Numbered from the stretch's first letter, positions 12,401 to 23,839 are shown. The stretch is DNA of 64,000 nt from Thinopyrum elongatum (GCA_011799875.1 CM022298.1:194702423-194766422), one strand, 5' to 3'. Notes: a model not told the origin generated them from the sequence alone. Translations and numbers: made by a program.

Positions 12401-13327
12401 TCGCATCTTTCTAGTATCAATTTTCATGCCTTGATGGCCTACAGAAGTCAGTCGTGGATTTATGCAATGATGAATTGTCTAAGGCAGTTCACAGTCCTTT
12501 TTCAATAGTGTGGCTGTTTTACTTTATGCGCATTTGCTTAAATTGGATTACATCTTAGAGCATGTACTTTATGCATGTCTGCATTCTTAAGTGCAATGAC
12601 ATTATGTCCATGCCTGCTTGATAGGTATAAGTCACGGCATTCTCTATGCTTGCGTTTTCCACAGTTTGTTATCTGGGAAACTTTGGCATTTCCAAGTTCT
12701 GTCATATGGGGAAATATGTTACTACTCGACAGTCCACATCCTGTTTCCTGAGAAACTACTGTAATTAACAGCCCATCTAAATCTCTTCACAAAACAATCA
12801 ACAGATTCTGTCCATCCTTTCTGAAGCAAGTAAACGAGACTGTATCAGTCAGTTATCCAGCAATTTGCACAGTAGCGTAATGTGGTCTTTAGATACCAAA
12901 CCTTGTGACATTTGAGATGCCTTGGGTTTTCATTTTGAGAATCTATGAATCATGAAATGCTCTAGTAACGATTGAGGCAGACCAGAAGATTCTTGATATC
13001 AGCCGTTCACGCTACTCTTTATAGTGTTTACACTTACACTCTGTATTTGATTGCGAACCATGTGTCCCTGCATATGCATACAGGTGTATTCAACTTCAGT
13101 CGCAATGCTTCTGACGGCAATCGTATCCGTCTTCTTGTTCGCCTTCAATCTATCCCTTGCGTTCTTCCTCGGGTCCACGTAAGTGCTGATGCAAGTGCAG
13201 CAACAAGATATCTCGACTGGAGCTTTATATCCCATGATTGGCCTAACAAGCGCTCTGATAAAATTTCAGGGTCGTTTCTATCTCGGTGTATCTGCATTCT
13301 GTCGGGAAGCCACAGCAGCAGAAATGA
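9459..13327 (+). CDS. CMP-sialic acid transporter-like nucleotide-sugar transporter
   Basis: Fifteen exons in one open frame of 356 aa: 9459-9485, 9802-9865, 9948-10011, 10098-10209, 10293-10372, 10463-10538, 10627-10727, 11176-11247, 11349-11397, 11493-11534, 11658-11779, 11874-11933, 12019-12067, 13084-13178, 13270-13327. The N-terminus (MEYRRVKDQ) is a short cytosolic, Ser/Lys-rich tail. Hydrophobic segments then recur through the protein (VVTIALTLLTSSQAILIVWSK, VEALKCLLSLLALY, FILLCAGCTTAQL, MALLSGFAGVYTE, SVAMLLTAIVSVFLFAFNLS). The diagnostic core is PAVLYMVKNLLQYYIFAYVD followed by LKNLNIISTGVLYRIILKKK, conserved in the SLC35A/NST family of Golgi nucleotide-sugar antiporters. The Lys/Gln-rich tail GKPQQQK is cytosolic. 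The plant substrate is uncertain because plants lack abundant sialic acid. Exon 3 has two possible acceptors (9947 or 9953). Exons 11-15 are duplicated at 50870-52803. Confidence 0.9.
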
Positions 13328-14288
13328 GTTAGACCCCCCATCTTTCTTTCCAAGATTGGCAGCGAACGCCTCGATCGAATTGTGGAACGGGTTACCCAGT
13401 GACATATTCAGCTTCACCGCCTGTTTAAACTGCTTCTGTGGTGGCATCCCTGGTTCAGTTTTGCTTGTTGACCAGGGTGGATGACGCTAGTTTCTTGTCT
13501 AGGTAGGCCAGCGAGAATGTGAGATGCTGGCTTTTTTCTTCATGCCGTCATTTTGACCACTTTAGCCATACTAGAACATACAGTATGATACTCGGAGTAA
13601 TTATCATTGTAGGCACTGAGAACTGGGCCAGATGTCCATACCCGTATTAAGATCTGAAATGTACTCTGTGTCAGCAAACACGCTATCACGAACTGTTCGC
13701 TGTGTCTTACTCTTTGCATGAAATTACCATAACCAACTTTATAGCTTTTGCTGTAGAAAGAGAAATTTGAACATCGTCTGCAGACTATCATGTATCACGA
13801 GGCCTGCACTCGGCGAGCGTGGCAGCTGTGTCTTGGAGCGTAGGAGCAGCGGCACACAACAGGGAGCCTAGGCGATGAGAAGTAGGAATCCACATTCGAT
13901 GGCCACCCCCACCCGTGAGCCCAAGCAAGACCCGTGCCGTGCGTCGTACCCGTTGGTTTGCACTGTGGATGATCAAGCCCTAGCCCGAGACAGAGTGCGC
14001 GGCCATGCCGGCAACAGTAACCGAGCTGCTACCTGCCGGGCAGATACTACGAGTACTCATCCTAAACGACGTCTCTCACAGGATGATGATGGTGCACAGT
14101 ACGCTAACTTTGCTGCTCAATTATTCAGAGGCCATTCTGTCGCCTTCCCTTCAGAAAGTAAAATAGAGTGGAACGGAGCAACGTAGTACAGTACTGTGCT
14201 GGCCCTGTGCTCCACTGCAGTGCATGTGTACTTCATGCTTTGTGTACGCTCACGGACTCAGCGTACAGCTCCACTGCACATTCACCAA
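11651..14288. repeat. Segmental duplication, copy A (main part)
   Basis: From AATGCAGGCT just before exon 11 of the transporter through its 3' UTR and flank, this block aligns colinearly with 50863-54040. It resumes at 19211-19527 after a 4.9-kb insertion and there matches 54041-54596. Exons, introns and untranslated sequence all match with scattered substitutions, so this is a DNA-level duplication and not a retrocopy. Confidence 0.9.
13328..14288. other. 3' flank of the transporter gene
   Basis: This holds the 3' UTR and downstream sequence, all of it inside the duplicated block. No second gene is visible. Short ORFs on both strands are not conserved in the duplicate copy, which argues against coding potential. 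Confidence 0.6.
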
Positions 14289-16046
14289 GGAGGCTGTATA
14301 CAGCCCAACCAGCCCCCGCATGGGATGTTTTTAGGCCGTTTGGTTGCCTGTAAGCCGGCCTGACTCGCATCTGCACGAAACTTAAAGCACCATAGAGCCT
14401 GGCTCGCTGGGAACGCTTGAATTGGCCAGGCTGAGTCGGGCGGAAAATGAAGACGCCGCGTAGGGCGCGGTGCAGGGGGATCTGTTCGGAGATGGCAGGA
14501 TGGGAAAATCAACCGAGGGGGGATGACGCGAAATATACCCTCACCACCCCGTTTACTCGCTCACTCCTAGCTGTTGGACAAGCCCTCCTCTCTTATTGGC
14601 ACCGGCGGCGGCGGCGGCGGCGGCGAGTCAGATCTGCGGTTACGACGGCGGCGGCGACTCAGATCTGCGGCTACGACACTCCCCTGCAGCGGCAAGTGGC
14701 ACTCCCCGGCAGCGGCAGCTGCTTATCCCTTTCTTCTTCGACTCCGTCCGGCCATCCTCGTCTCCGCCATGTCTGCCTCGACCCCGAAGCTGGTAAGCTA
14801 CCCCTCCCCTCCTGTATTGTGTGTTAGGTCGTTCGATAGGACCGTTTAGGGCCGATAGCGCCATCGCTGACCGCATCATGGATGTCGCTTAGGTTGTGGA
14901 TGAATGGATAAAGCTTCTAGTTCAGGCAGCATCGCTGATAGCTGTGGTTCAGGCCTGGATCCTGTTGATCCATAAGAGAGTTGTTCGTCGGAACGAGAAA
15001 CCTCTCATCCGGTATGGGCCGATGTTAATTCGGGATCAGGAGAGGATAGCGAGTTTGAACTACATCTACAACTGCAACGACACAGAGGCTCTGTGGATGC
15101 TTCGAATGAAAAGAGCACCTTTTGCCAGGCTTGTGCAGACGTTCAGGAGCAGGGGGCTGCTAGAAGATAGCGTCCACACCGCTATGGAAGAGCAAGTGGC
15201 CATGTTCCTCCATGTTGTTGGTCATAACCAGAGGTTCAGGGTTGTAGACAACACCTTCAGGAGATCAATGGAGACCATCTCCAGGTACTTCAAGCAAGTG
15301 ATCTATGCTGTTGGGGAGCTCAGAGGAGAGATGATCAGGTCACCAACCGGCCGGACTCCTACCAAGATTCACACTAGCCCAAGATGGTATCCATACTTCA
15401 AGGTGAGCACTGACAATATGTAGTTCATGCCTTGATATTGTTGTTATTGTTCTTCTGTAACCATACTTCAAGGTGAGCACTAACAACATATTGTAATGCC
15501 ATTCCAGGATTGCATTGGAGCAATAGATGGTACTCATGTTACTGCCAGAGTGCCGAGGTCACAAGCTGCAACATATAAAGGGAGGAAGCACTACAGAAGC
15601 CAGAATGTGCTAGTTGTTCTTGACTTCAATCTGAAGTTCACATATGTGTTGGCTGGCTGGGAAGGATCGGCACACAATGCTAACATTCTCAGTGACAGCA
15701 TGAGTCATCATGATGGCGTCAACATCCCCGATGGCAAGTTCTACCTAGGAGATGCTGGCTATGCATGTCGGCCAGGTGTTCTTCCACCCTTCAGGAAAAC
15801 CAGGTACCATCTGAACGAGTTCTCTGGTAGGAACTATCTAGGACTCCTGAGGAACTGTTCAATTTCAGACACTCCAGCCTTAGAGTGACTGTTGAGAGGG
15901 CCTTTGGAGCTATGAAGAAGATGTTTAAGATCCTGGATCAGAAGGCATTCCACCCTTACCCTACCCAGGTCAAGCTTGTTCTTGCATGTTGCATCATTCA
16001 CAACTGGATCCTGCGATGGGGAGTTGATGAACTTGTACCGGAGGGG

Positions 16047-18658
16047 TGAAAGATCGAGGATGTCGCCTAGAGGGGGGGGGGGTGAATAGGCGCTTTAAAA
16101 TAATTACAGTTTAGGCTTGAACAAATGCGGAATAAACCTAGCGGTTAATTTGTCAAGCACAAAACCTACAACAACTAGGCTCACCTATGTGCACCAACAA
16201 CTTATGCTAAGCAAGATAAACAACTATGTGATAGCAAGATATATAACATGAAACACTATAGCTATCACAAAGTAAAGTGCATAAGTAAAGGGCTCGGGTA
16301 AGAGATAACCGAGGCACGTGGAGACGACGATGTATCCCGAAGTTCACACCCTTGCGGATGCTAATCTCCGTTTGGAGCGGTGTGGAGGCACAATGCTCCC
16401 CAAGAAGCCACTAGGGCCACCGTAATCTCCTCATGCCCTCGCACAATGCAAGATGCCGTGATTCCACCAAGGGACCCTTGAGGGCGGTCACCGAACCCGT
16501 ACAAATGGCAACCCTTGGGGGCGGTCACCGAACCCGTACACTTTGGCAACCCTTGGGGGCGGTCACCGGTACCCGTCAAATTGCTCGGGGCGATCTCCAC
16601 AACCTAATTGGAGACCCCGACGCTTGCCAGGAGCTTTACACCACAATGATTGAGCTCCGAACACCACCAACCGTCTAGGGCGCCCAAGCACCCAAGAGGA
16701 ACAAGCTCAAGGGTACCAAGCACCCAAGAGTAATAAGCTACTCAACTTCACTTCCACGTATCACCGTGGAGAACTCAAACCGATGCACCAAATGCAATGG
16801 CAAGGGCACACGTAGTGCCCAAGTCCCTCACTCCCAAATCCCACCAAAGCAACAAAAGCTATGGAGGAATATGAGAGGAAGAACAAGAAGGAGAACACCA
16901 AGAACTCCAAGATCTAGATCCAAGGGGTTCCCCTCACGTAGAGGAGAAAGTGATTGGTGGGAATGTGGATCTAGATCTCCTCTCTCTTTTCCCCCCAAAA
17001 CTAGCAAGAATCCATGGAGGGATTGAGAGATAGCAAGCTCGAAGAAGGTCAACAATGGGGGAAGAACACGAGCTCAAAGGATAAGGTTCAATGGGGAAGA
17101 AGACCCCCTTTTATAGGTGGGAAAAAATCCAACCGTTATCCCCTCTTCAGCCCGCACAGAGCGGTACTACCGCTCAGGGGAGCGGTACTACCGCTGGCAG
17201 AAGCGGTACTACCGCGAGCCCCAGCGGTACTACCGCAGAGACAGAGAGCAGGGGCCAAAGAGAGAGAAAGGACACAGGAGTGAGGGCCCGGGCGGCACTA
17301 GCAGCGGTGGTAGCCGCGGTACTACCGCTCACGAGTGGTACTACCGCTTCTACTGCCGCTGAACCTGACACGAGAAAACCACGTCTCGAGTCGAGGCGGT
17401 ACCAGCACGGAACCGGAGCCGTACTACCGCTTATGGCCATGGGCGGTACTACCGCTGTGAGACAGCGATACTACCGCTTGTGGCGATAAGCGGTACTGCC
17501 GCCCCGGCCCAGCGGTACTACTGCTGGCGCCTTCCTTATGCCACTTCCACGAAAACAAGTATACTCCAAGGAAAACCAGAACAGCCACAACTTCTGCAAA
17601 TGAGCTCCGAATTGAGCAAACTCAAGCTTGCTGGATAGAAGACGACGAGTAGCATCAAAACAATGACTGGTTATAGTAAGAAGAGGCAGGGGAGGTATGC
17701 CTAACATATAGAGGAGTGAACCCTCCAACAGAGAAGAACCGGCATAACCTCCAACATCGAAAACATCATAGAAGATGTATGTGAACTCCGTTTTCGATGA
17801 ACTCGAGCTTGTCATGAAGATGACCAAGCTCTAACACTCACCAAGAGAAATACCAAACAAGAACCAATAAAGATGATGCAAGGATGCAATGGTTTGAGCT
17901 CTCTACAAACTATACGATCAAGCTACTCATCGAGAGCCCCCCTTGATAGTACGGCAATCGATCCTATAACCCGGTCTCCCAACTACCACCATGAGACCGG
18001 TAAAATAGAAAACCTATCAAAGGCAAACCTTTGCCTTGCACATAGTCCACTTGAGCTAGATGATGACGATCTTGACTCCCTCAAGTTGGACCACCTTTCT
18101 TGATTGTGTTGGCTCGATCAAGACTAGTTGATTGCTCCCCCATACTCCACTATGGGTGACCCACTCTTCGGCACATCTTCACAAGTCCATTGTCACCACA
18201 ATGGACGGCAAGCTTCAAGCACTTGATCTCTTCGTGATGCTCCACTTGACCTTGCACACCGCAATCTTGATGATGATCACCACTTGATGTCATCCCTCTC
18301 GGTACATCTTCTACGCTTTGTGTGTTGATCAACTTGAATCACTATCTGTACTTAGTCTTGATCAACCTTGAATCTTTCCAACTCTCTTCATTTGGATGAT
18401 GTCTTGAAGGTAAACATGAATGATCACACAATCTTCTTCTTCAAGACATGCTTGCAATAAGCTCAACACTCACATGACCAATCTTTGGATAATTCCTTAA
18501 TAGCACCTTGGTCAACTCATAAACTCCTTGAAACCAACACATGGACTTCAAGAAACGCCTATGGACAAATCCTTCAATATAACTCAAGGCAACCATTAGT
18601 CCATAGAGATTGTCATCAATTACCAAAACCTCACATGGGGGCACCGCATGTTCTTTCA
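16047..18658. mobile_element. 2.6-kb solo LTR inserted in the Harbinger transposase
   Basis: The insertion begins TGAAAGATCGAGG and ends GTTCTTTCA, giving TGAAAGA/TCTTTCA inverted ends with the canonical TG...CA. It is flanked by a perfect 5-bp target duplication AGGGG (16042-16046 and 18659-18663). No second copy of its ends and no gag-pol motif occurs inside, so it is best explained as a solo LTR left by LTR-LTR recombination. Removing it restores the transposase reading frame exactly across the junction. Confidence 0.85.
17158..17530. repeat. Cluster of GCGGTACTACCGC palindromes
   Basis: About eleven exact or near copies of GCGGTACTACCGC recur every 18-90 bases. Each is a 6-bp inverted repeat (GCGGTA / TACCGC) around a single C. 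They lie inside the solo LTR. Purine-rich spacers separate them, for example GAGAGAGAAAGG at about 17260. Confidence 0.85.
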
Positions 18659-19210
18659 AGGGGGAAGATGTGACTCCTGATGAGGTGATCAGCTCCGGCC
18701 ATGGTGTGGAGGCGTTCGACAATGAAGCGTGGAAGAACAAAAGGTTGGAGTGGGCTCAGGCAATGTGGGATAACAGAGGTCAGACAAGGATCTGAAGTAG
18801 AAGAACAAGAAGAAGAAGAAAGAGGCAGTAGCAGAAGAGAAGAGGAAGCAGTACAACAATAGAAGAAGAGGAACAAGAAGAGGAAGAGGATGAACTTCCA
18901 CCTAGTTAGCATCATTGAACTTTCCCTATTCAACCATGTTGGCTCTTAATAATTTGTACTGTCATTTGCTAGTAGGTAGGATAAACTGCCATTTGTTTCC
19001 TAGCTAGGACAAGACAATGCTCAGTGTGTGGTAAGGTCACCACTAGTGAGAAGTGATGATCACATCTTTAATCGGTTGCAACCAAACAACAGCGACGCAG
19101 ACAACCAAACTTCATGCAGATGTTGGTTTTAGCCTGCATTAGTTCAGCCAGGCCCAACGGGGACAAGTATGCAAAATGCCCTCAAGCACAGATGTGAACC
19201 AAATGCGCCC

Positions 19211-19527
19211 CAACATTTCGAGCCCAACGTTACGATTCAGTGGCTCCATCCTTTCCCCTGCTGACCCAGCTCTGACCTTTCTTGTCTGACGAAGAATCTG
19301 ACTCTGCGACTCTTTGATGAAAGGCATGGCAGGCAGTCCCAAAGAAAAAGGCAACTACTCCTCCAATACTCCGTGGCTCCGTGCCAAGTAGAAAGACGTT
19401 GTGCTTTATCTCTGCCGTATAGTACCATGCTGCTAAAGTACGGAGACAGAGACCAGAGTATAGTCTTGAATTCATCTGTTTGAAAAGTTGTCTGCCTATT
19501 ATCTTTACCGGCCATCCGGAGAATCAA
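19211..19527. repeat. Segmental duplication, copy A (distal part)
   Basis: Starts CAACATTTCGAGCCCAACG and runs to CCGGCCATCC, matching 54041-54596 apart from a MITE in the second copy. It continues the transporter-locus duplication beyond the Harbinger insertion. Confidence 0.85.
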
Positions 19528-19985
19528 ATGAGAGTGCGAAGATGTGTGGCCCTTTATTTCAAAAAATAAAAATAAAATGATATTTCCAAGTTTTTTAAAT
19601 AAATAAAAAGATCCTGCGAAAACTTATACATGTTCGCAACTGATCAGTATTTTTGTTCAAAATTATTATGATTTGCTAGCTACAAAAAAAGATTGTGGAT
19701 CAACAAATTTTTTGGCCCATTTTCATGTAAGTATTTTTCCTTTTTGTCTACGCCACGTATGGAAGTATATTGTTATGAAATTTTTCTCGAACGTGTTATG
19801 TATGTATTTTTGTATGTACGATTTTTTTTACGCTGTTGAAAATGGTATGATGTACTAGTTTTGATGCACTCCATGTCCTATATGGATTTTTATATACCAT
19901 CTCAATTTTTGCAGTGTCTCTATTTCTACGTTTTTGAGTTCTTTGTTTCATATAGGCACAATGGTTTAAGATCTTGCTTTATATG
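19528..19985. other. AT-rich spacer, nothing recognised
   Basis: Low-complexity A/T sequence without coding potential, clear terminal repeats or RNA gene features. Confidence 0.5.
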
Positions 19986-21700
19986 TGTAACACCCCGATA
20001 ATTAAGCTATAGTAATTACATGCTAATGGTTCCATGTCATCAGCATCACTGTTTCTAAATCTCACTTTGATTCAAAACCAATTCAAATTTAAATTAAAGT
20101 CCAAAATCAAAGTTTTCAAATGTCAAAACTAAAATGTTAAAAAAATGGCAAATAATCTAATGGTAATTATGGTGGAGAAACCAACATTTTTAAAAGTGTT
20201 TAAATGCCCTAAAATAAATAAAACAGGGGCTAAAACAATTATTTAAATAGTTTTTAAATTATAAAATTTTGCAAAGTATTTTCTTTGTGTGCCAAACCTT
20301 TTGTGGCAGTAGACTAAATTAAAACACTAATTTAGGTGTTGGTTTCGTATTTTTTTAAAACTAAATACATTTAAAAATAAAAGGAAACAGAAAATAAAAA
20401 AATAAAAAGAACAGAAAAGAAAAAGGGCAACCCACCCCTGGGCCTTGGCCCAGGTACCCATCAGGCCGACCCCCCCTCCGCCTACTTAACCCCCCGGTGC
20501 CCCCTCTTTCCCCGCCGAACCCTAGCTACTTCCCCCTTCGCCCGTGGACGCCGCCGCCTTCCCCTGCGCCCGAGGACGCCGCTGCCCGACACCGTCACCA
20601 CGCCACGTCGCCGTCGGCCGTCGCCCCCGCCACCTCCTCACCAGGCCTCGTCGAGCGCCTCCGCCCGTACCCCTGCAACGGGGGTGAGCTCCCGCCCGCA
20701 CTTACCCCTCTCTCCTCGTTCCCCTCTCCTTGTCGCCGCGGTCGCCGCGCCCGCCCGCACTCGCCCTGGGCTTCCCCCCGCCCGTGCTCGCGCCTGGTCC
20801 GCGCCGCGCTCCCTGCTGCTTGCCGCCGCGCCCGCCCCGCCTCTGCCCTGCGCTTGCGCGCCTCACGCTCCGTCGCCGCGGCTGCTTCTGCCCCGCCGCG
20901 CCCACGCGCCGTCCCGCTTGCGCCTGGCTGCGGCCTCGCCATGCCCTCCTACACCGTGTAGCCCCGCCGCTGCTGCCTCCCCTGCTGCTGTTGTTCTGTC
21001 GCAGCGCTTCGCCGCGCAGCCTGCTCGCCGACCCCCTTGGCGTCGCCCCGCCTCTGCCCCGCCGCCGTGCCCGCACGCCCGCCTGGGCCGCTGCTGGCCG
21101 GGGCGACGCCCCGCTCCTCCGCCCGTGCGCTGGGCACTAGCTGCCAACGCCCTGTGCGTCCGGGCGTGCCCAACCCTCCCCTGTGGCATCCTAGGCCACT
21201 TACATATGGGGCCTGCCCTATTAAAAGAATGAAAAAAAGGGATTTAAAAAAATAAAAATAATAAATTAATTAATAAATTAACTTAAATAGTCTAATTAAC
21301 TAATTAGTTAGTTAGTTAACACTAATAGAAACTGACATGTGGGTCCCCTGAACCCAGTTGACCAGTCAACAGTTGACCTAGTCAACGGGGCCCACTGTGA
21401 GCCTCTGGTGACCCTGCTGGGTGCACATAGCAATTTCACTTTATTTTTTAATTAAAAATAAATTCTGGAAAATGTTAAAAACTTTGAAAATTAATATAAA
21501 ATAATCTGTAACTCGGATGAAAATAATTTATATATTAAAGTTGCTCAGAAAAATGTGACGAATCCGAATATGCACTCCGTTCATCTGTCACATGCCTCTA
21601 GCATAGCAAACATGGATCCGTCCCCTCCGATTCATTTGTCCGAAAATACCAAACGCCGGGAAAACATTCCCGGATGTTTTCCCTCTTCGCCGGTATCGTG
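19986..21700 (+). mobile_element. Gypsy-type LTR (probably solo or truncated)
   Basis: Begins TGTAACACCCCGATAATTAAG, a start typical of Ty3/gypsy LTRs in Triticeae. It has an AT-rich first part, then a very GC-rich promoter-proximal segment (20450-21190) that follows CTACTTAAC and contains CCGCCGAACCCTAG, and then another AT-rich part. GTTGACCAGTCAACAGTTGACC lies near 21357. Long frames in the GC-rich part are low-complexity Pro/Ala/Arg and not genes. The right end could not be placed; sequence of similar character runs to about 21760. I found no internal domain or second LTR. Confidence 0.55.
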
Positions 21701-21959
21701 TAGCACTGCGATAGGTCACCCCACTGGTACAGCGAGGTGCTATACAAACGGTTTTTAACCCCTTTCCGCGACGGTGTTCTGAACCGTCGCTTAGTGAGTG
21801 ACTGCGATAGGGGGGGTCCTTTCCACACGACCCAGAAACCGTCAGGGATAGGCCCTCCTGGCACACACACTCGGCAAAATGAGGTCGTGTGCGACGGGCG
21901 AGCGATCAAATACGGTTATACGTATAGTTGTGCTAAAAAAATACAATTATATAGGCCAA

Positions 21960-22470
21960 ATCGTTTCCGGTCGTAAGTACATCCCACACAGTCAGTCCCG
22001 GCTAAACGTTTCCGTTCGTATGTGCATTCCACACAGTCAATCCAAGGAATACGTTTCTGTTAGTATGTACATCCCACACAGTTAATCTAAGAAATACGTT
22101 TTCGTTCGTATATACATCCCACACAGTCACTCCAAGGAAAACGTTTCCGTTCGCAGGTACATCACACACAATTTTCCCCATTAAATCGTTTGTGATAGCG
22201 TTGCCATTGCACACGATATTAACAATTTTATCGTTTGTGTTATTGAATGCATCACACACGGTGCTTAGAAGAAACTGTGTGACAAAGGCTGTCCATCACA
22301 CACACTTTTTATGTGATAAACGTTTGCGCAAGGTGGCCTAACGAAAACAGTTTTCAAGAGGATGTCGTGTGTGATTGTTCATTGATCCAACACGGTTTAT
22401 TCCTAGAAACTGTGTGCGTTGCCTGAGGTCATCGCCCACGGTGTTTTCTCAATAACCGTTTGCAATAGAA
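21960..22470. repeat. Subterminal direct repeats, about 63-bp period
   Basis: Units of the form CGTTTCCGTTCGTATGTACAT-CCCACACAGTCA-TCCAAGGAATA repeat about five times to 22170. Looser CACACGG / CGTTTGTG motifs follow to 22470. The pattern fits a CACTA subterminal region, where such motifs bind the TnpA-type protein. Confidence 0.7.
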
Positions 22471-22702
22471 AAACCCAATTAGCAGGCTAATTGCCTTATT
22501 ATTAATAATCCATTTATTAATCTAACTGACATTTCATATTAAGCACACAATATATTTCATTTTCATATTAAGGAAGCAGAATTTCATAATTGAAATACGT
22601 CAGAGTACAACATCATATAGCTTCGGCATTCAGCTATCCCATTACACAACTGCACCAGCACCAAGTTTCTCATGCAACATCTATAACCTTTCGAAATTAG
22701 CA

Positions 22703-23207
22703 TCATAGACGGTACATAGACAAATGGATCTCATCTGGAAAACTGCTGAAGCGGAAGGCGAATATTGAGCCTTCATTGATGTTGAAGGTCTTTGCAACTT
22801 TAGGCCAGTGCATGTCCATCCTTCGTCCTCTTCAAGAACAATTCAATATTGAACCGTGGGTGTTGTATGAATACCTTCCTCGTCTCCTGACCATACAGGT
22901 GGTTTGAGAGGTAATCATTAGTGAACTGCTTTGGAAAGGCCTGAAAACAAGGATATGCATAAATATCTTCTCTAGATTTGAAATGGCGCAAAGGAATTAA
23001 AAAGACAAGGTATAACAATTAGTACCATCCCGTAGTGAACTGATGTCTTCTTCATTCTGCAGACAAAGATCTTGTTGTTTTTTGTCGCTAATTTCTTTAT
23101 CGTAACAATCTTTCTGAGTTTTTTGACTTGACTGATATTCATGGAAAACTCATTTCCACATATGCAAAAAGGGTCAAACAGTGGGTCAAAATCTCTGACA
23201 GTAGGAC
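22703..23207 (-). pseudogene. B3 DNA-binding domain gene remnant
   Basis: Two minus-strand exons, 23207-23026 and 22940-22703, join in frame across a GT-AG intron. They read KIFVCRMKKTSVHYGM then AFPKQFTNDYLSNHL, followed by VFIQHPRFNIELFLKRTKDG, a plant B3 domain start (beta-barrel DNA-binding fold of REM/ARF-type factors). After KDG the frame breaks (stop in HALA-TAA at about 22799). The expected WPKVAKTFNINEGSIFAFRF and LHLSMYRL-like end follow in another frame, finishing at 22703. The domain is therefore almost complete but frameshifted. No start codon or upstream exon is assigned; the 178-aa ORF at 24525-25061 could be its 5' part. Confidence 0.75.
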
Positions 23208-23375
23208 CTACATGTGCAAGACCAAATTGTTAAAAACCTAATATTTAAAAATAAGAAGTGAAAAGGTGTGTTATTAACTGCAACAGGCCTAATATTTAAA
23301 AACAAGCAAATGTAGTCATTCAAACTTGTATTGTGTAGGTCTAAGTACACTAATTATTGGTCCAGTTTGGATCCA

Positions 23376-23816
23376 TGGGTTAGAGTTAGTTTGAGCTAGT
23401 TTGGGCTCAAATAGCCCTAAACTATCCAAACATGAGGGCTAGTTTGAGCGAGTTGCGTCAAATCCACCCAAAACAACTATCCCACCCAAGAGGTGCTGAT
23501 TGGGGCTAGTTCTCCTAGTGCATTTATTGTCAATCTAACACTGTCATCCAAACACCTCTTTGGCTAGAGTTAGTTCAGGGTTAGTCATTGTTTAGTATCA
23601 TTGTTATTTAGGAAACGTAGGATAGCGTAGGATTTATTGTACCTTGACTTGTACTCCAAGATGACCATGTACTCCTATATATATGCCCACGAGGCTCAAG
23701 CAATACAATCAACTATTCCACCAATCTCTCTCTCTCTCCCTTTTAACTGTCATGAGCTAGATACTAACTCTAACCTCTAACTAAGTTAGAGTATCCAAAC
23801 AGTGCCATTGTTAAAT
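23376..23816. mobile_element. MITE with GTTTGGAT ends, carrying a small LTR insertion
   Basis: The termini GTTTGGATCC...GGTTAGAGTTAG and CTAACTAAGTTAGAGTATCCAAAC are inverted repeats. A second copy of the same element (GGAGTTAGTTTGAGCTAGTTTG onwards) lies at about 53570-53812. Comparison of the two shows this copy is interrupted at 23589-23748. Superfamily uncertain, possibly hAT. Confidence 0.7.
23589..23748. mobile_element. 160-bp solo LTR of a small LTR retroelement
   Basis: Inserted in the MITE with a 5-bp target duplication GTCAT (23584-23588 and 23749-23753). It starts TGTTTAG and ends TTTTAACT, near the expected TG...CA with a mutated last base. A promoter-like CCTATATATATGCCC and a CT-rich end are visible. 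It is short enough for a TRIM-type solo LTR. Confidence 0.6.
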
Positions 23817-23839
23817 CAAATGGAAAGGCGTGTTCAACA

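Larger units (their letters stand above)
14769..18795 (+). pseudogene. PIF/Harbinger DDE transposase, frameshifted and split by an LTR insertion
   Basis: Reconstructed exons: 14769-14792 (MSASTPKL), 14893-15402, then 15508-16046, continuing at 18664-18795. The catalytic triad residues are visible: Asp in AIDGTH (about 15526), Asp in LGDAGYA (about 15751) and Glu in VTVERAFG (about 15894). The helix-turn-helix-like N-terminal half includes FRRSMETISRYFKQV. One single-base loss near 15836, after GRNY, moves the frame; the C-terminal part (PEELFNFRHSSLRVT, VKLVLACCIIHNWILRW) is read in the shifted frame. A 2612-bp LTR then interrupts the frame after VDELVPEG, which resumes as EDVTPDEV and ends QTRI-stop. 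The intron before 15508 carries a small tandem duplication of the exon end. The product cannot be made intact. Confidence 0.85.
14289..19210 (+). mobile_element. PIF/Harbinger element (with short flanks), interrupted by an LTR insertion
   Basis: Relative to the duplicate at 54031-54045, copy A carries 4.9 kb of extra DNA here. Inside it, TTA is followed by GGCCGTTTGGTTGCCTG (14334), and CAGACAACCAAAC (about 19098-19110) is its degraded inverse. That suits a PIF/Harbinger element (TTA target duplication, GGCC-type terminal repeats) of roughly 14334-19110. The right terminus is uncertain because further CCAAAC/AGGCCCAAC motifs follow to about 19160. The element encodes one transposase. I did not find the Myb-like second ORF normal for PIF elements, so it was probably non-autonomous even before it was broken. 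Confidence 0.75.

Noticed and set aside
17091..17489. Repeated RYYR/VVPL peptides
   Set aside because: Translation of the GCGGTACTACCGC palindrome cluster in an LTR, not a repeat protein.
20497..21232. Several overlapping Pro/Ala/Arg-rich ORFs on both strands
   Set aside because: Very GC-rich LTR sequence gives open frames in all phases; no domain or consistent start.
21960..22470. Regular direct repeats that might suggest a CRISPR-like array
   Set aside because: Units are contiguous and diverged with no unique spacers, in a eukaryotic genome with CACTA-like context.
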